Shown here: positions 1-6,587 of the stretch, one piece after another
How the letters are laid out: every line of letters begins with the position of its first letter
Position numbering within the stretch: position 1 is the first letter of the stretch
Origin: Sphingomonadales bacterium
GTDB lineage: Bacteria > Pseudomonadota > Alphaproteobacteria > Sphingomonadales > Sphingomonadaceae
NCBI GenBank assembly: GCA_017302775.1
Contig: JAFLDC010000110.1
Coordinates: 1 to 7,862 of the forward strand
DNA: 7,862 nt
Reading direction: 5' to 3'
Translations under genes and position numbers: made by a program
The notes under the pieces: generated by a model
What the model was told of the DNA's origin: nothing
The model's database searches: none
The model's input: the letters and a program-made list of their open reading frames with translations, nothing else

Positions 1-435
1 CCGGAGGCGCGGCATCATTTTCTTGCCCCTCGCCCGGTCGAGATGCGCGCAGTCGAAGGGCGGCACTGGATGAACCCTCAGCCTGCCCCGCCGCAATCCC
101 ATTCATGGTTCAGAACGGTCGCCCCTTTGCCTGACGATCCCCGCGTGCACCGGGCGATCCTGGCCTATGCCAGCGACATGACCCTGCTGGGCACCTGCGC
201 CCTGCCACACGGGCTGAGCTGGGCACGCGGGGAGGTTGTCAGTGCCAGTCTCGACCACGCCGTCTGGTTCCATGAACCGTTCCGTGCGGACGAATGGCTG
301 CTCTATGCCACCGACAGTCCGTGGAGCGGCGGCGGCCGCGGATTCAACCGTGGCCGGATCTTCAGCCGCGATGGCCGGCTGGTGGCCAGCGTCGCGCAGG
401 AAGGCATGATCCGCAAGGTTGTGCCGAAGGAATAG
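1..435 (+). CDS. tesB: Acyl-CoA thioesterase II (TesB), C-terminal part, truncated by window edge
   Basis: The frame is open from the first base, so the true start lies upstream; 144 residues are visible, roughly the second hot-dog domain of a family usually near 280-300 residues. TesB hydrolyses medium- and long-chain acyl-CoAs to free fatty acid and CoA in the cytoplasm. The fragment shows the family's C-terminal signatures: YASD (fragment residues 56-59), SLDHAVWFH (83-91), a DEWLLY segment (97-102), RGFNRG (113-118) and VAQEGMIR (131-138). By comparison with E. coli TesB the catalytic trio would be D59, S83 (Thr in E. coli) and Q133, so the active site looks intact. The Thr-to-Ser change is conservative. 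The gene ends with TAG nine bases before the stop of the convergent gene on the other strand. Identification is firm; the start and the N-terminal domain cannot be seen. Confidence 0.93.
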   Translation, partial: PEARHHFLAPRPVEMRAVEGRHWMNPQPAPPQSHSWFRTVAPLPDDPRVHRAILAYASDMTLLGTCALPHGLSWARGEVVSASLDHAVWFHEPFRADEWLLYATDSPWSGGGRGFNRGRIFSRDGRLVASVAQEGMIRKVVPKE

Positions 436-447
436 GGTTCGCCCCTA
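433..447. terminator. Possible small hairpin spanning both convergent stop codons
   Basis: The 15 bases TAGGGTTCGCCCCTA form a near-palindrome (GGG, a TTCG loop, CCC, with outer TA/TA pairs and one bulged C). It contains the tesB stop (433-435) and, on the other strand, the stop of the exported protein (445-447). The stem is short and no T-run follows on either strand, so its role as a bidirectional terminator is only a guess. Confidence 0.2.
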
Positions 448-1299
448 GAGCCTGGTTCCAGTCAGAATGCGGGTTGAAATACTGGTACGGGTCCGGCCAT
501 CGGCCTTGCGCTGCTGCACCTTCGTGACCGTGGTTTTGCGGGTCACTGCCCCGTCAGCGGCAAGGTCAAAGGTGATCGTGATCGTGCCCGTAATGTGGGT
601 TGCGGCATGCGTCCGGGTTGCCTCGTCCAGACCTACGGGCGCCCCCGTCATCTCGCCCACGGCAACATCGGTCTCGGCAAGTTCGCGGCGCAGACCATCC
701 GGGTCGAGCGGCAAGGTCACCGTACAGTGCTTTTCGCCGGTCGTTCCCGCGCGACACTGAATCGGGGCACTGCCAAGCGCCCTGTCCGCCGAAAACATCG
801 TTCCCTCGGCAAGATTACGCGGCTGCAGCTCGTATTGCTTGAGCATGCGCAACACCGACTGCGGGTCACATTCAATCTTGAAGGCGTTCCAGGTAAAGAT
901 CCACCGCCCGCAAGCCTCAGCCGTCACTCCGATCGCCTTCAGGAACCGGTCGCGCCGAACTTCAAGCTCGGCCGGATTGAGCAGGCTTACCGTGCCATCG
1001 GCCGCCAGAAATATCCGGGCGGGCAGTTGCCATTCGCGCAACCGATCGCGATCCGTCGCCGTGTCCGGCAGACCATATTCCAGCTCATGCCCACCGTCGC
1101 GATCCGCTATTACCCTGAGGATGACGGATTGATGACCCCGGGCGCTGCCGCTGCTCTGGCCGTCTTCAGCATATTCGCTCTTGTATTCCAGCCGCAATTC
1201 AAGGCGCTCACCGGCACGGATGGTCTGCGCTGCGGCCGGGACAGAGCACCACACCGCGATGAAAGCAAAAAAACCCAGCGTCTTGCAGAAGGCCAGCAT
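445..1299 (-). CDS. Exported protein of unknown function with four mature cysteines
   Basis: I do not recognise a named family in this 284-residue protein. The N-terminus is a convincing Sec signal peptide: Lys6, a hydrophobic core at about 8-20, and a PAAAQ cleavage region, with cleavage likely after Ala24. There is no lipobox cysteine and no later membrane segment, so a soluble periplasmic or secreted protein is expected. The mature part has alternating strand-like segments (for example 32-40, 58-75 and 236-262) and exactly four cysteines, at 130, 144, 182 and 192, whose close pairwise spacing would suit two disulfides. The C-terminus is basic and Thr/Arg rich. The ATG at 1297-1299 has a good ribosome binding site (GAGGG, four bases upstream on the minus strand). 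It is divergent from the serine hydrolase (85 bases between starts) and convergent with tesB. The gene call is solid; the function is unknown. Confidence 0.82.
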   Translation of the reverse strand: MLAFCKTLGFFAFIAVWCSVPAAAQTIRAGERLELRLEYKSEYAEDGQSSGSARGHQSVILRVIADRDGGHELEYGLPDTATDRDRLREWQLPARIFLAADGTVSLLNPAELEVRRDRFLKAIGVTAEACGRWIFTWNAFKIECDPQSVLRMLKQYELQPRNLAEGTMFSADRALGSAPIQCRAGTTGEKHCTVTLPLDPDGLRRELAETDVAVGEMTGAPVGLDEATRTHAATHITGTITITFDLAADGAVTRKTTVTKVQQRKADGRTRTSISTRILTGTRL

Positions 1300-1335
1300 T
1301 ATTCCCTCTTAACCGACCCATCAGCAGTAGGAAAG

Positions 1336-1363
1336 TTGAAGCAACGACAAGGTCTGCTAGGCT
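1336..1363 (+). promoter_or_regulatory. Candidate sigma-70-type promoter for the serine hydrolase
   Basis: TTGAAG (1336-1341) and TAGGCT (1358-1363) are separated by 16 bases, and a TG sits just upstream of the second box as in an extended -10. The matches to consensus are 4/6 and 3/6. Predicted initiation near 1370 would put the ribosome binding site (1371-1376) at the very 5' end of the message, which weakens the call. The 85-base gap must also hold a promoter for the divergent gene, for which I see no convincing pair of boxes. Confidence 0.28.
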
Positions 1364-1384
1364 GGCGAAGAGGGAGATTGAGAT

Positions 1385-2560
1385 ATGCGCAAAAGAACGA
1401 TCGCGCTTGGCGCCGTGGCCCTGGTGCTGGCGGCGGGCGGCGGCTGGTATGCCAGCCAGGACAAGGAAACACGCGCGCTGCTGGCAGCGATGCCGACCGA
1501 TCGCGATGTACTGGCCTGGAAGCTCGATCAGCGCGATGCCGCCTTCCGGGCGATGGACCGTCTGCCGGTTCTGGCCAAGACCAATGCTTTCGCAGCCGCA
1601 GCCACGCCTGCGCCGCTGCCAACGGGCGCACCGCTGAACATCCCCGGTTTTGCAGACTATGCCGCCAAGCAGCGGCTGGCGGGGATGGTGATCGTGCAGG
1701 ACGGCAAGGTTCGGCTGGAACATTATGGCCTGGGTTTCGATGCCCAGGGCCGCTGGACCAGCTTTTCGGTCGCCAAGTCATTCACGTCGACACTGGTCGG
1801 TGCGGCGATCAAGGATGGCAAGATCAAGAGTCTGGAAGACAAGGTCAGCCAGTATATCCCTGGCCTGCGCGGTTCGCCCTATGACGACGTCACGGTGCGC
1901 CAACTGTTGACGATGAGTTCCGGCATCAAGTGGAACGAGGACTACGAGGATCCCAACGCCGATGTGGCCAAGTTCAACAATGCAACCCCCGAACCTGGAA
2001 TGGACGCCACCGTCAGCTACCTGCGCAAGCTGCCACGCGCACATCCGCCGGGCGAGGTCTGGCACTACAACACCGGCGAAACCAATCTGATCGGAGTGCT
2101 GGTGTCATCTGCCGTGGGCCAGTCGCTGTCGCAGTACATGGAAGAGAAGATCTGGCGCCCCGCCGGGATGGAGCAGCAGGGTACCTGGCTGCTCGGCCAG
2201 ACCGGGCACGAGATTGCGGGCTGCTGCATCCAGGCTGCAACCCGCGATTACGCCCGGTTCGGGCTGTTTGTGCTGGCGGGCGGCAAGGGCGTGGTTCCGG
2301 ACGACTGGTTTGCCCAGGCCACCGTCAAGCAGAAGGACATCGGACAGCCCGGCCACGGCTATGGCTTTCAGTGGTGGACCTATGACGACGGCAGCTTCGC
2401 CGCCCAGGGCATCTTCGGCCAGGGCATCTTTATCGACCCCAAGCGCAAGCTGGTGATCGCCAGCAACGCCAACTGGACCCGCGCAACGATAGGCCCCGAA
2501 GGGAACGCGCGCGAGGGGTTCTACAAACAGGTCCAGGCACTGATCGACGCGGGGCAATAG
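1385..2560 (+). CDS. Serine hydrolase, class C beta-lactamase / esterase fold (COG1680 type)
   Basis: This 391-residue protein belongs to the penicillin-binding-like serine hydrolases that include class C beta-lactamases, EstB-type esterases and the nylon-oligomer hydrolase NylB. The nucleophile motif SxxK is S128-V-A-K131. The second motif is W226-H-Y-N-T, with Y228 the likely general base. Other family segments are LLTMSSGIKWNE (174-185), ATRDYARFG (285-293) and GYGFQWW (325-331). The third element (KTG or HxG in relatives) is represented by GQG at 345-347, so a true beta-lactamase is less likely than an esterase or amidase. The N-terminus (MRKR, then hydrophobic residues 6-20) is a signal peptide or membrane anchor with no clear cleavage site, placing the enzyme in or facing the periplasm. 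The ATG has an AGGGAG ribosome binding site (1371-1376) eight bases upstream. A small membrane protein follows four bases after the stop. Substrate cannot be told from sequence. Confidence 0.9.
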   Translation: MRKRTIALGAVALVLAAGGGWYASQDKETRALLAAMPTDRDVLAWKLDQRDAAFRAMDRLPVLAKTNAFAAAATPAPLPTGAPLNIPGFADYAAKQRLAGMVIVQDGKVRLEHYGLGFDAQGRWTSFSVAKSFTSTLVGAAIKDGKIKSLEDKVSQYIPGLRGSPYDDVTVRQLLTMSSGIKWNEDYEDPNADVAKFNNATPEPGMDATVSYLRKLPRAHPPGEVWHYNTGETNLIGVLVSSAVGQSLSQYMEEKIWRPAGMEQQGTWLLGQTGHEIAGCCIQAATRDYARFGLFVLAGGKGVVPDDWFAQATVKQKDIGQPGHGYGFQWWTYDDGSFAAQGIFGQGIFIDPKRKLVIASNANWTRATIGPEGNAREGFYKQVQALIDAGQ

Positions 2561-2564
2561 GCCG

Positions 2565-3110
2565 GTGGGCGATCTTGAGTTCATCTTCTCCTTGTTCGGG
2601 CTGCTGCTCGGCCTTGCGCTTACCGAAGCCCTGGCTGGCCTTGCCCGCGCGATCAAGGGCAAGCATCGCGCCCGGATCGGCTGGCCAACCGCGCTGCTCG
2701 GCCTGCTGGTCTCGTGCGATGTCGTAACGTTCTGGATGTTCGGCTGGTCCCTGCGCGAAGGGCTGAAGGTCAGTTGGCCGTTGATGTTCGGCGGATTTGT
2801 CGTAACCGGTATCTATTATATCTGCGCCGCACTGATTTTCCCGGACAACGACGAAGAAGACTTCGACGCTCACTTTGAACGGGTCCGGCCCATCGTGCTG
2901 GGCGGCGTGCTGATCGCCAACGCCGCTCTCTTTGCCTACACGGTCAGTCTGGTCGGCTGGACCCCGCTGATGAACATCCGTGCGGGGGTCATATCCTGGT
3001 CGCTCTTTCCCGTTGCCGCACTGGCCGCCGTGGCCCGCAAGCGGACCGTGGTGCTGGCCTGCCTCGCATGGCTGATCGCGCTTTATCCGCTGTCAGTGCT
3101 GTGGACCTGA
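2565..3110 (+). CDS. Small multi-pass membrane protein, function unknown, coupled to the serine hydrolase
   Basis: The 181-residue protein has about six hydrophobic segments (roughly 5-27, 39-60, 70-92, 108-130, 139-157 and 160-180) and an acidic stretch, PDNDEEDFDAHFE (93-105), between the third and fourth. It is an inner-membrane protein; I do not recognise a catalytic or transport motif. The start is GTG at 2565, four bases after the serine hydrolase stop; an in-frame stop at 2541-2543 rules out an earlier start, and only a weak GGGG (2551-2554) serves as ribosome binding site, so translation probably depends on coupling to the upstream gene. Its stop is two bases from that of the convergent AIM24-family gene. 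Co-transcription suggests, but does not show, a role alongside the hydrolase at the envelope. Confidence 0.8.
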   Translation: MGDLEFIFSLFGLLLGLALTEALAGLARAIKGKHRARIGWPTALLGLLVSCDVVTFWMFGWSLREGLKVSWPLMFGGFVVTGIYYICAALIFPDNDEEDFDAHFERVRPIVLGGVLIANAALFAYTVSLVGWTPLMNIRAGVISWSLFPVAALAAVARKRTVVLACLAWLIALYPLSVLWT

Positions 3111-3112
3111 GT

Positions 3113-3940
3113 TCAATCGAGCAGATTGCCCAGTACGCCCAGCGCCGAGCCCTCGCCCCGATTGCCACCGACCCCGCCGGGCATGGCGGCTTGCAGCATC
3201 CGCCCGGCCAGGCGCGCGAAAGGCAATGACTGGATCCAGACCTTGCCGGGGCCGCGCAGGCGCGCAAAGAACAGCCCTTCCCCGCCGAACAGCATCGATT
3301 TGACGCCGCCGACCTGTTGCAGATCGAATTGCACGTTGGCGGTCATCGCCGCGATGCAACCGGTATCGACGTGCAGTTCCTCCCCGTGGCGCAGCTCGCG
3401 CTCCACGATGGTGCCGCCCATCTGGACGAAGACCCAGCCATCGCCGGACAGGTGTTGCATGATGAAGCCTTCGCCGCCGAACAGCCCGGTCAGGATCTTG
3501 CGCTGAAAATGGATGCCGATCTGCACCCCGCGCGCGGCGGCAAGAAAACTATCCTTCTGACAGATCAGCGATCCGCCCACCTCGCTCAGCTTGATCGGAA
3601 TGATCGCCCCTGGGATCGGCGCGGAAAAGGCGACGCGGGCCTTGCCCTGGCCGTGGTGGGTATAGACCGTGGTGAACAGGCTTTCCCCGGTGACCAGCCG
3701 CTTGCCCGCGCCCAGCAGCTTGCCCATGAAGCCGCCGTCTGCACCGCGCCCATCGCCAAACACCGTGCTCATTTCGATTGACGCGTCCTTCCACACCATC
3801 GCCCCGGCCTCGGCCACCGCGCTTTCGCCGGGGTCCAGCTCGATCTCCACGAACTGAAGTTCCTGCCCCTTGATCTCGAAATCGATGTCGTCGGCCACAT
3901 CGGCGCTACGGGTGTGATGGGTGAAATAGGTGTCGGTCAT
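3113..3940 (-). CDS. TIGR00266 / AIM24-family protein
   Basis: The 275-residue protein matches the AIM24 family (Pfam PF01987, TIGR00266), beta-rich proteins found in many bacteria and, as AIM24, in yeast mitochondria. The bacterial function is not established. Typical segments are DPGESAVAEAGAMVW (36-50), GESLFTTVY (85-93), GGEGFIMQHLSGDGWVFVQ (155-173), DTGCIAAMT (192-200) and FGGEGLFFARLRGPGKVW (218-235). The FGGEG motif occurs twice (154-158 and 218-222), which fits the family's repeated beta architecture. There is no signal peptide or membrane segment. The C-terminus is Gly-rich (255-268). The ATG at 3938-3940 has a good ribosome binding site, GAGGA, seven bases upstream. A plausible promoter lies at 3971-3999, and a long inverted repeat lies just upstream at 3990-4068. 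The gene is probably transcribed on its own and ends two bases from the convergent membrane-protein gene. Confidence 0.92.
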   Translation of the reverse strand: MTDTYFTHHTRSADVADDIDFEIKGQELQFVEIELDPGESAVAEAGAMVWKDASIEMSTVFGDGRGADGGFMGKLLGAGKRLVTGESLFTTVYTHHGQGKARVAFSAPIPGAIIPIKLSEVGGSLICQKDSFLAAARGVQIGIHFQRKILTGLFGGEGFIMQHLSGDGWVFVQMGGTIVERELRHGEELHVDTGCIAAMTANVQFDLQQVGGVKSMLFGGEGLFFARLRGPGKVWIQSLPFARLAGRMLQAAMPGGVGGNRGEGSALGVLGNLLD

Positions 3941-3970
3941 CGGCAGGTCCTCGCTCCGGGTCGAAGAAGG

Positions 3971-3999
3971 GAGATATAGCGCACACCTGGCTCACGCAA
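3971..3999 (-). promoter_or_regulatory. Candidate promoter of the AIM24-family gene
   Basis: Read on the minus strand, TTGCGT (3999-3994) and TATATC (3976-3971) are separated by exactly 17 bases, with initiation expected near 3964 and a leader of about 24 bases that contains the GAGGA ribosome binding site. The -10 box matches consensus at 4/6 and the -35 at 3/6. The -35 box lies inside the left arm of the inverted repeat, so anything bound to that arm would compete with RNA polymerase. Confidence 0.45.
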
Positions 4000-4068
4000 G
4001 GTGACCAAAGGTTACAAAGTTCCCCGCAAACGCGCTCAGCGTGTCACCTTTGGTCACCTTGCGTGGGC
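3990..4068. repeat. Long inverted repeat with perfect 20-base arms
   Basis: The left arm CACGCAAGGTGACCAAAGGT (3993-4012) is the exact reverse complement of 4046-4065. With single mismatches pairing extends inward (4014-4016 with 4042-4044) and outward (3990-3991 with 4067-4068), separated by a 25-base centre. Each arm holds a GGTGACC palindrome (4000-4006 and 4052-4058), their centres 52 bases apart, close to five helical turns. Within each arm a related half-site recurs at 10 bases: GGTGAC then GGTTAC on the left, GTCACC twice on the right. No T-run follows either arm and I see no flanking target duplication. It overlaps the end of the helix-turn-helix gene and the likely -35 box of the AIM24-family gene. 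A regulatory site or a dispersed genomic repeat are both possible; an ordinary terminator is less likely. Confidence 0.9.
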
Positions 4069-4475
4069 TTTCGCTGCGGCGCGGGCTGGCGCAGTGGATT
4101 ACCGACCAGTCGCCGGTCCGGCCCGTGCCCCACCTCCACGGCTCCGCCGGTGCGCAGCGTGATCGTGGTTACCCCGTTCAGCGCCCGCTCCATCAGCCAG
4201 TCAAAGGCCCGCGCCTGCCCTTCGCCCAGCGCCCGATCCCACGCCGCGGCGAAGCTCTGCGCCCCCTCCCGCCCGCGCAGGGCATAGGCCGCCTTGCGGC
4301 TCATCCCCACCATCCGCGCGGCGGTCGAGACCGATCCGGTGACGCACAGCGCCCGTAGAAACGCGGTCTGCCGCGGAATGCTCCAGCCATCATGGCGGGT
4401 GCGCGCCAGCGGAACGGGGGTGAATTCCGGTGCAGCGATGTCAGCCGGGCGCGGCGGGGTGTCGTGGGTGGGCAT
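4044..4475 (-). CDS. Short helix-turn-helix protein (terminase-small-subunit-like or regulator)
   Basis: This is a 143-residue, basic protein with a central helix-turn-helix at about 34-67: RQTAFLRALCVTGSVSTAA, then VGMSRKAAYALRGR, followed by a helix containing FAAAWDRAL (75-83). Small proteins with this arrangement are, to my knowledge, common in sphingomonads and are variously labelled regulators or terminase-small-subunit-like; no phage genes are nearby. The first 30 residues are Pro-rich and probably disordered, and the tail after about 115 is basic and low in structure. The ATG at 4473-4475 lacks a clear ribosome binding site, so the start is uncertain. The last codons (PTQGDQR and the TGA stop) are encoded within the right arm of the inverted repeat. 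It lies downstream of uvrC on the same strand, 126 bases away. DNA binding is likely; its target is unknown, and the adjacent repeat is an obvious candidate. Confidence 0.75.
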   Translation of the reverse strand: MPTHDTPPRPADIAAPEFTPVPLARTRHDGWSIPRQTAFLRALCVTGSVSTAARMVGMSRKAAYALRGREGAQSFAAAWDRALGEGQARAFDWLMERALNGVTTITLRTGGAVEVGHGPDRRLVGNPLRQPAPQRKPTQGDQR

Positions 4476-4601
4476 CAGCCGAAGTTACCGGATGCTGCGG
4501 GATGTAGGAAAATGGAAACCGCGCTCGCCGTGATGGTGGGAGGACGTTGTTGCGCCATGCCGCCGCCGGCTGGATTCCCGCCTGCCGCGCGAAGGAAACG
4601 G
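4476..4601. other. Intergenic region between uvrC and the helix-turn-helix gene
   Basis: This 126-base gap lies after the uvrC stop and before the helix-turn-helix start on the minus strand. It contains GC-rich stretches but no convincing hairpin with a T-run and no clear pair of promoter boxes. Whether the downstream gene is read from uvrC or from its own promoter cannot be decided from sequence. Confidence 0.5.
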
Positions 4602-6563
4602 TCACCCGCCAGGATGATAGAAATCGTACACCGCCTGCGCGACCGCCGCACTTACCCCCGGTGCGCGTTGCAAGTCTTCCAGCGCCGCCGCGCGCACCTT
4701 GCTCGCCGTGCCGAAGTGCAACAGCAGCGCACGCTTGCGGGCCGGGCCGATGCCGGGAATTTCGTCCAACGGTGAGGCCGTGATCGCGCGGCTGCGTTTG
4801 TCGCGGTGAGCACCGATTACGAAGCGGTGCACCTCGTCACGCAACCGTTGAAGGTGGAACAGCAGCGGGGAGTTTTCCGGCAGCATCTTTTCGCGGCCGT
4901 CCGGAAAATGGAATACCTCGCGTCCCTCGCGCCCGTGGTGCGGCCCCTTGGCGATCGCGATCAGCGGAACGTCTTCAACCCCCAGCTCCTCCAGCGTGTC
5001 GCGCGCCGCGCTCATCTGCCCCTTGCCGCCATCGATCAGGACCAGATCGGGCCACATTCCCCCATCGCGGTCCGGGTCTTCGTCCTGCGCGCGCGCATCG
5101 CGGCGCTGGAACACCTCGCGCATCATCGCGAAATCATCGTTGGTCTGGGCCTGCTTGATATTCCATTTGCGGTACTGGCCCTTGATGAAGCCATCCGGCC
5201 CTGACACAATCATCGCACCCAGCGCCTGCGCCCCCTGGATGTGGCTGTTATCGTAAACCTCGATCCGCTGCGGCGGCTCTGCCAGTTCCAGAAATTCGGC
5301 CAGCTCGCGCCCCAATCGGGCCTTGGTGCCGCTTTCCGCCGCGCGCCGTTCCAGCGCTTCGACCGCGTTGCGGCTGGCCTGTTCCATCAGCCGTCGCCGA
5401 TCGCCCCGCTGCGGCACCGATATCTCCACCTTGCCGCCCGCCCCGTCGCGCAAAGCCTCGGCCAGCAGCTCACCCTCGGGCAGGGGGCGATCGATCAGGA
5501 TGCAGCGCGGCGGGGGAACCTCCTCATAAAACTGCGCAAGGAAGCTGGTCAGCACCTCTTCGGGCGAGACCCCATCGGTGTGGCCCGGGAAGAAGGCCCG
5601 GTGCCCCCAGTTCTGCCCGCCGCGGATGAAGAAGGCCTGGATACCGATATGGCCGCCCTTCTCTGCCAGGGCAAAGACATCGGCATTCCCCAGCCCCTCG
5701 GCATTGATGGCCTGGCTGCCCTGGATGAAGGTCGCGGCGCGCAACCGGTCCCGCAGGATTGCCGCCGTCTCGAAATCAAGGGCGGCGGCGGCCTGCTCCA
5801 TCTGCGCGTTGAGTTTGGCCTGCACCGCGCTGCTCTTGCCGCCCAGGAAATCCTTCGCCTCGCTCACCAGTTCGGCATATCCCGCTGCATCGATCCGCCC
5901 GACGCACGGTGCCGAGCAGCGCTTGATCTGGTACAGCAGGCACGGCCGGTCGCGCCGGGCAAAGAAGCTGTCCGTGCAGGACCGCAGCAGGAACAGCTTT
6001 TGCAGCGCATTGATCGTGGTGTTGACCGATCCGGCGCTGGCGAAGGGGCCATAATAGTTGCCCTTGGCCCGGCGCGCGCCGCGATGTTTGGTGATCCGCG
6101 GGAAATCATGGTCGGCACGCAGCAGGATGAAGGGAAAGCTCTTATCGTCGCGCAGCAGCACGTTATAAGGCGGGCGGTAGCGCTTGATCAGCTGCGCTTC
6201 CAGCAGCAGCGCCTCCGCCTCGCTGTTGGTGGTGACGATCGTCATGCTGCGGGTCTGCGCCACCATCCGCTTGAGCCTGAGCGGCAGGCGATCGACCTGC
6301 AGGTAATTCGCCACCCGGTTCTTCAGGGCCCGCGCCTTGCCCACGTACAGCACATCACCGCGCGCATCGAGCATCCGGTATACGCCAGGCTTGGGCCGCA
6401 AGGTGGCCTGCACCTCACGGATCGCCGCGGTTCCGGCGTCCAGATCGGGCTGGCTGCCCTTGACCGTATACGTCGCCCGGTCTTCATTGAAGCGGCTTGA
6501 GCCATGGGGCAGATCAGGACGTCCGGCGCGGGTCATGACTTGCAGATAGGGGCTGCGAGCCAT
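4602..6563 (-). CDS. uvrC: UvrABC system protein C (nucleotide excision repair endonuclease)
   Basis: UvrC makes the two incisions flanking a DNA lesion after UvrA/UvrB recognition. With the start at 6563 the protein has 653 residues, near family length. The N-terminal GIY-YIG nuclease is seen in PGVYRM (59-64), YVGKA (73-77) and Arg83. Four cysteines at 196, 208, 216 and 220 match those that ligate an iron-sulfur cluster in E. coli UvrC. The UvrB-interacting UVR motif is at about 251-276. The C-terminal RNase H-like nuclease has D438 (VYDNSHIQG), D511 (LIDGGKGQ) and H579 (RDEVHRF), the expected catalytic set, followed by helix-hairpin-helix repeats (about 597-648). All key residues are present. 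The reading frame continues to an ATG at 6719, but that would overlap the divergent WS/DGAT gene and adds non-conserved residues. Neither the ATG at 6563 nor the one at 6536 has a clear ribosome binding site, so the start could be nine codons shorter. Confidence 0.96.
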   Translation of the reverse strand: MARSPYLQVMTRAGRPDLPHGSSRFNEDRATYTVKGSQPDLDAGTAAIREVQATLRPKPGVYRMLDARGDVLYVGKARALKNRVANYLQVDRLPLRLKRMVAQTRSMTIVTTNSEAEALLLEAQLIKRYRPPYNVLLRDDKSFPFILLRADHDFPRITKHRGARRAKGNYYGPFASAGSVNTTINALQKLFLLRSCTDSFFARRDRPCLLYQIKRCSAPCVGRIDAAGYAELVSEAKDFLGGKSSAVQAKLNAQMEQAAAALDFETAAILRDRLRAATFIQGSQAINAEGLGNADVFALAEKGGHIGIQAFFIRGGQNWGHRAFFPGHTDGVSPEEVLTSFLAQFYEEVPPPRCILIDRPLPEGELLAEALRDGAGGKVEISVPQRGDRRRLMEQASRNAVEALERRAAESGTKARLGRELAEFLELAEPPQRIEVYDNSHIQGAQALGAMIVSGPDGFIKGQYRKWNIKQAQTNDDFAMMREVFQRRDARAQDEDPDRDGGMWPDLVLIDGGKGQMSAARDTLEELGVEDVPLIAIAKGPHHGREGREVFHFPDGREKMLPENSPLLFHLQRLRDEVHRFVIGAHRDKRSRAITASPLDEIPGIGPARKRALLLHFGTASKVRAAALEDLQRAPGVSAAVAQAVYDFYHPGG

Positions 6564-6565
6564 TG

Positions 6566-6587
6566 AAAAAAGCCGCTTGTTGACGGC
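6566..6587 (-). terminator. Weak hairpin plus T6 just ahead of the uvrC start
   Basis: On the minus strand GCCG (6587-6584), an eight-base loop and CGGC (6575-6572) are followed directly by six T (6571-6566), ending two bases before the ATG at 6563. The form is that of an intrinsic terminator or attenuator, but a four-base stem is weak and chance is likely. Confidence 0.2.

Noticed and set aside
595..1884. Open frame of about 429 codons on the plus strand across the exported protein gene and the start of the serine hydrolase
   Set aside because: It runs antisense to one well-supported gene and out of frame through another, has no ribosome binding site or family resemblance, and is explained by scarcity of stop codons in GC-rich DNA.
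1385..2560. Serine hydrolase as an antibiotic-resistance beta-lactamase
   Set aside because: It has SxxK and the Tyr motif but lacks a KTG box, and the surrounding segments fit the broad COG1680 esterase/amidase group; resistance cannot be claimed.
3990..4068. Inverted repeat as an ordinary intrinsic terminator for the helix-turn-helix gene
   Set aside because: The loop is long (about 25-33 bases), the stem is not especially GC-rich, no T-run follows on either strand, and one arm overlaps the coding end; a regulatory or repeat role fits better, though some termination effect cannot be excluded.
4044..4475. Helix-turn-helix protein as part of a prophage (terminase small subunit)
   Set aside because: No large terminase, portal, capsid, integrase or other phage gene lies nearby; neighbours are chromosomal housekeeping genes.
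5241..6500. Open frame of about 419 codons on the plus strand opposite uvrC
   Set aside because: uvrC on the other strand carries all catalytic motifs; the antisense product is Gln/Arg/Ala-rich without recognisable domains, as expected for a shadow frame.
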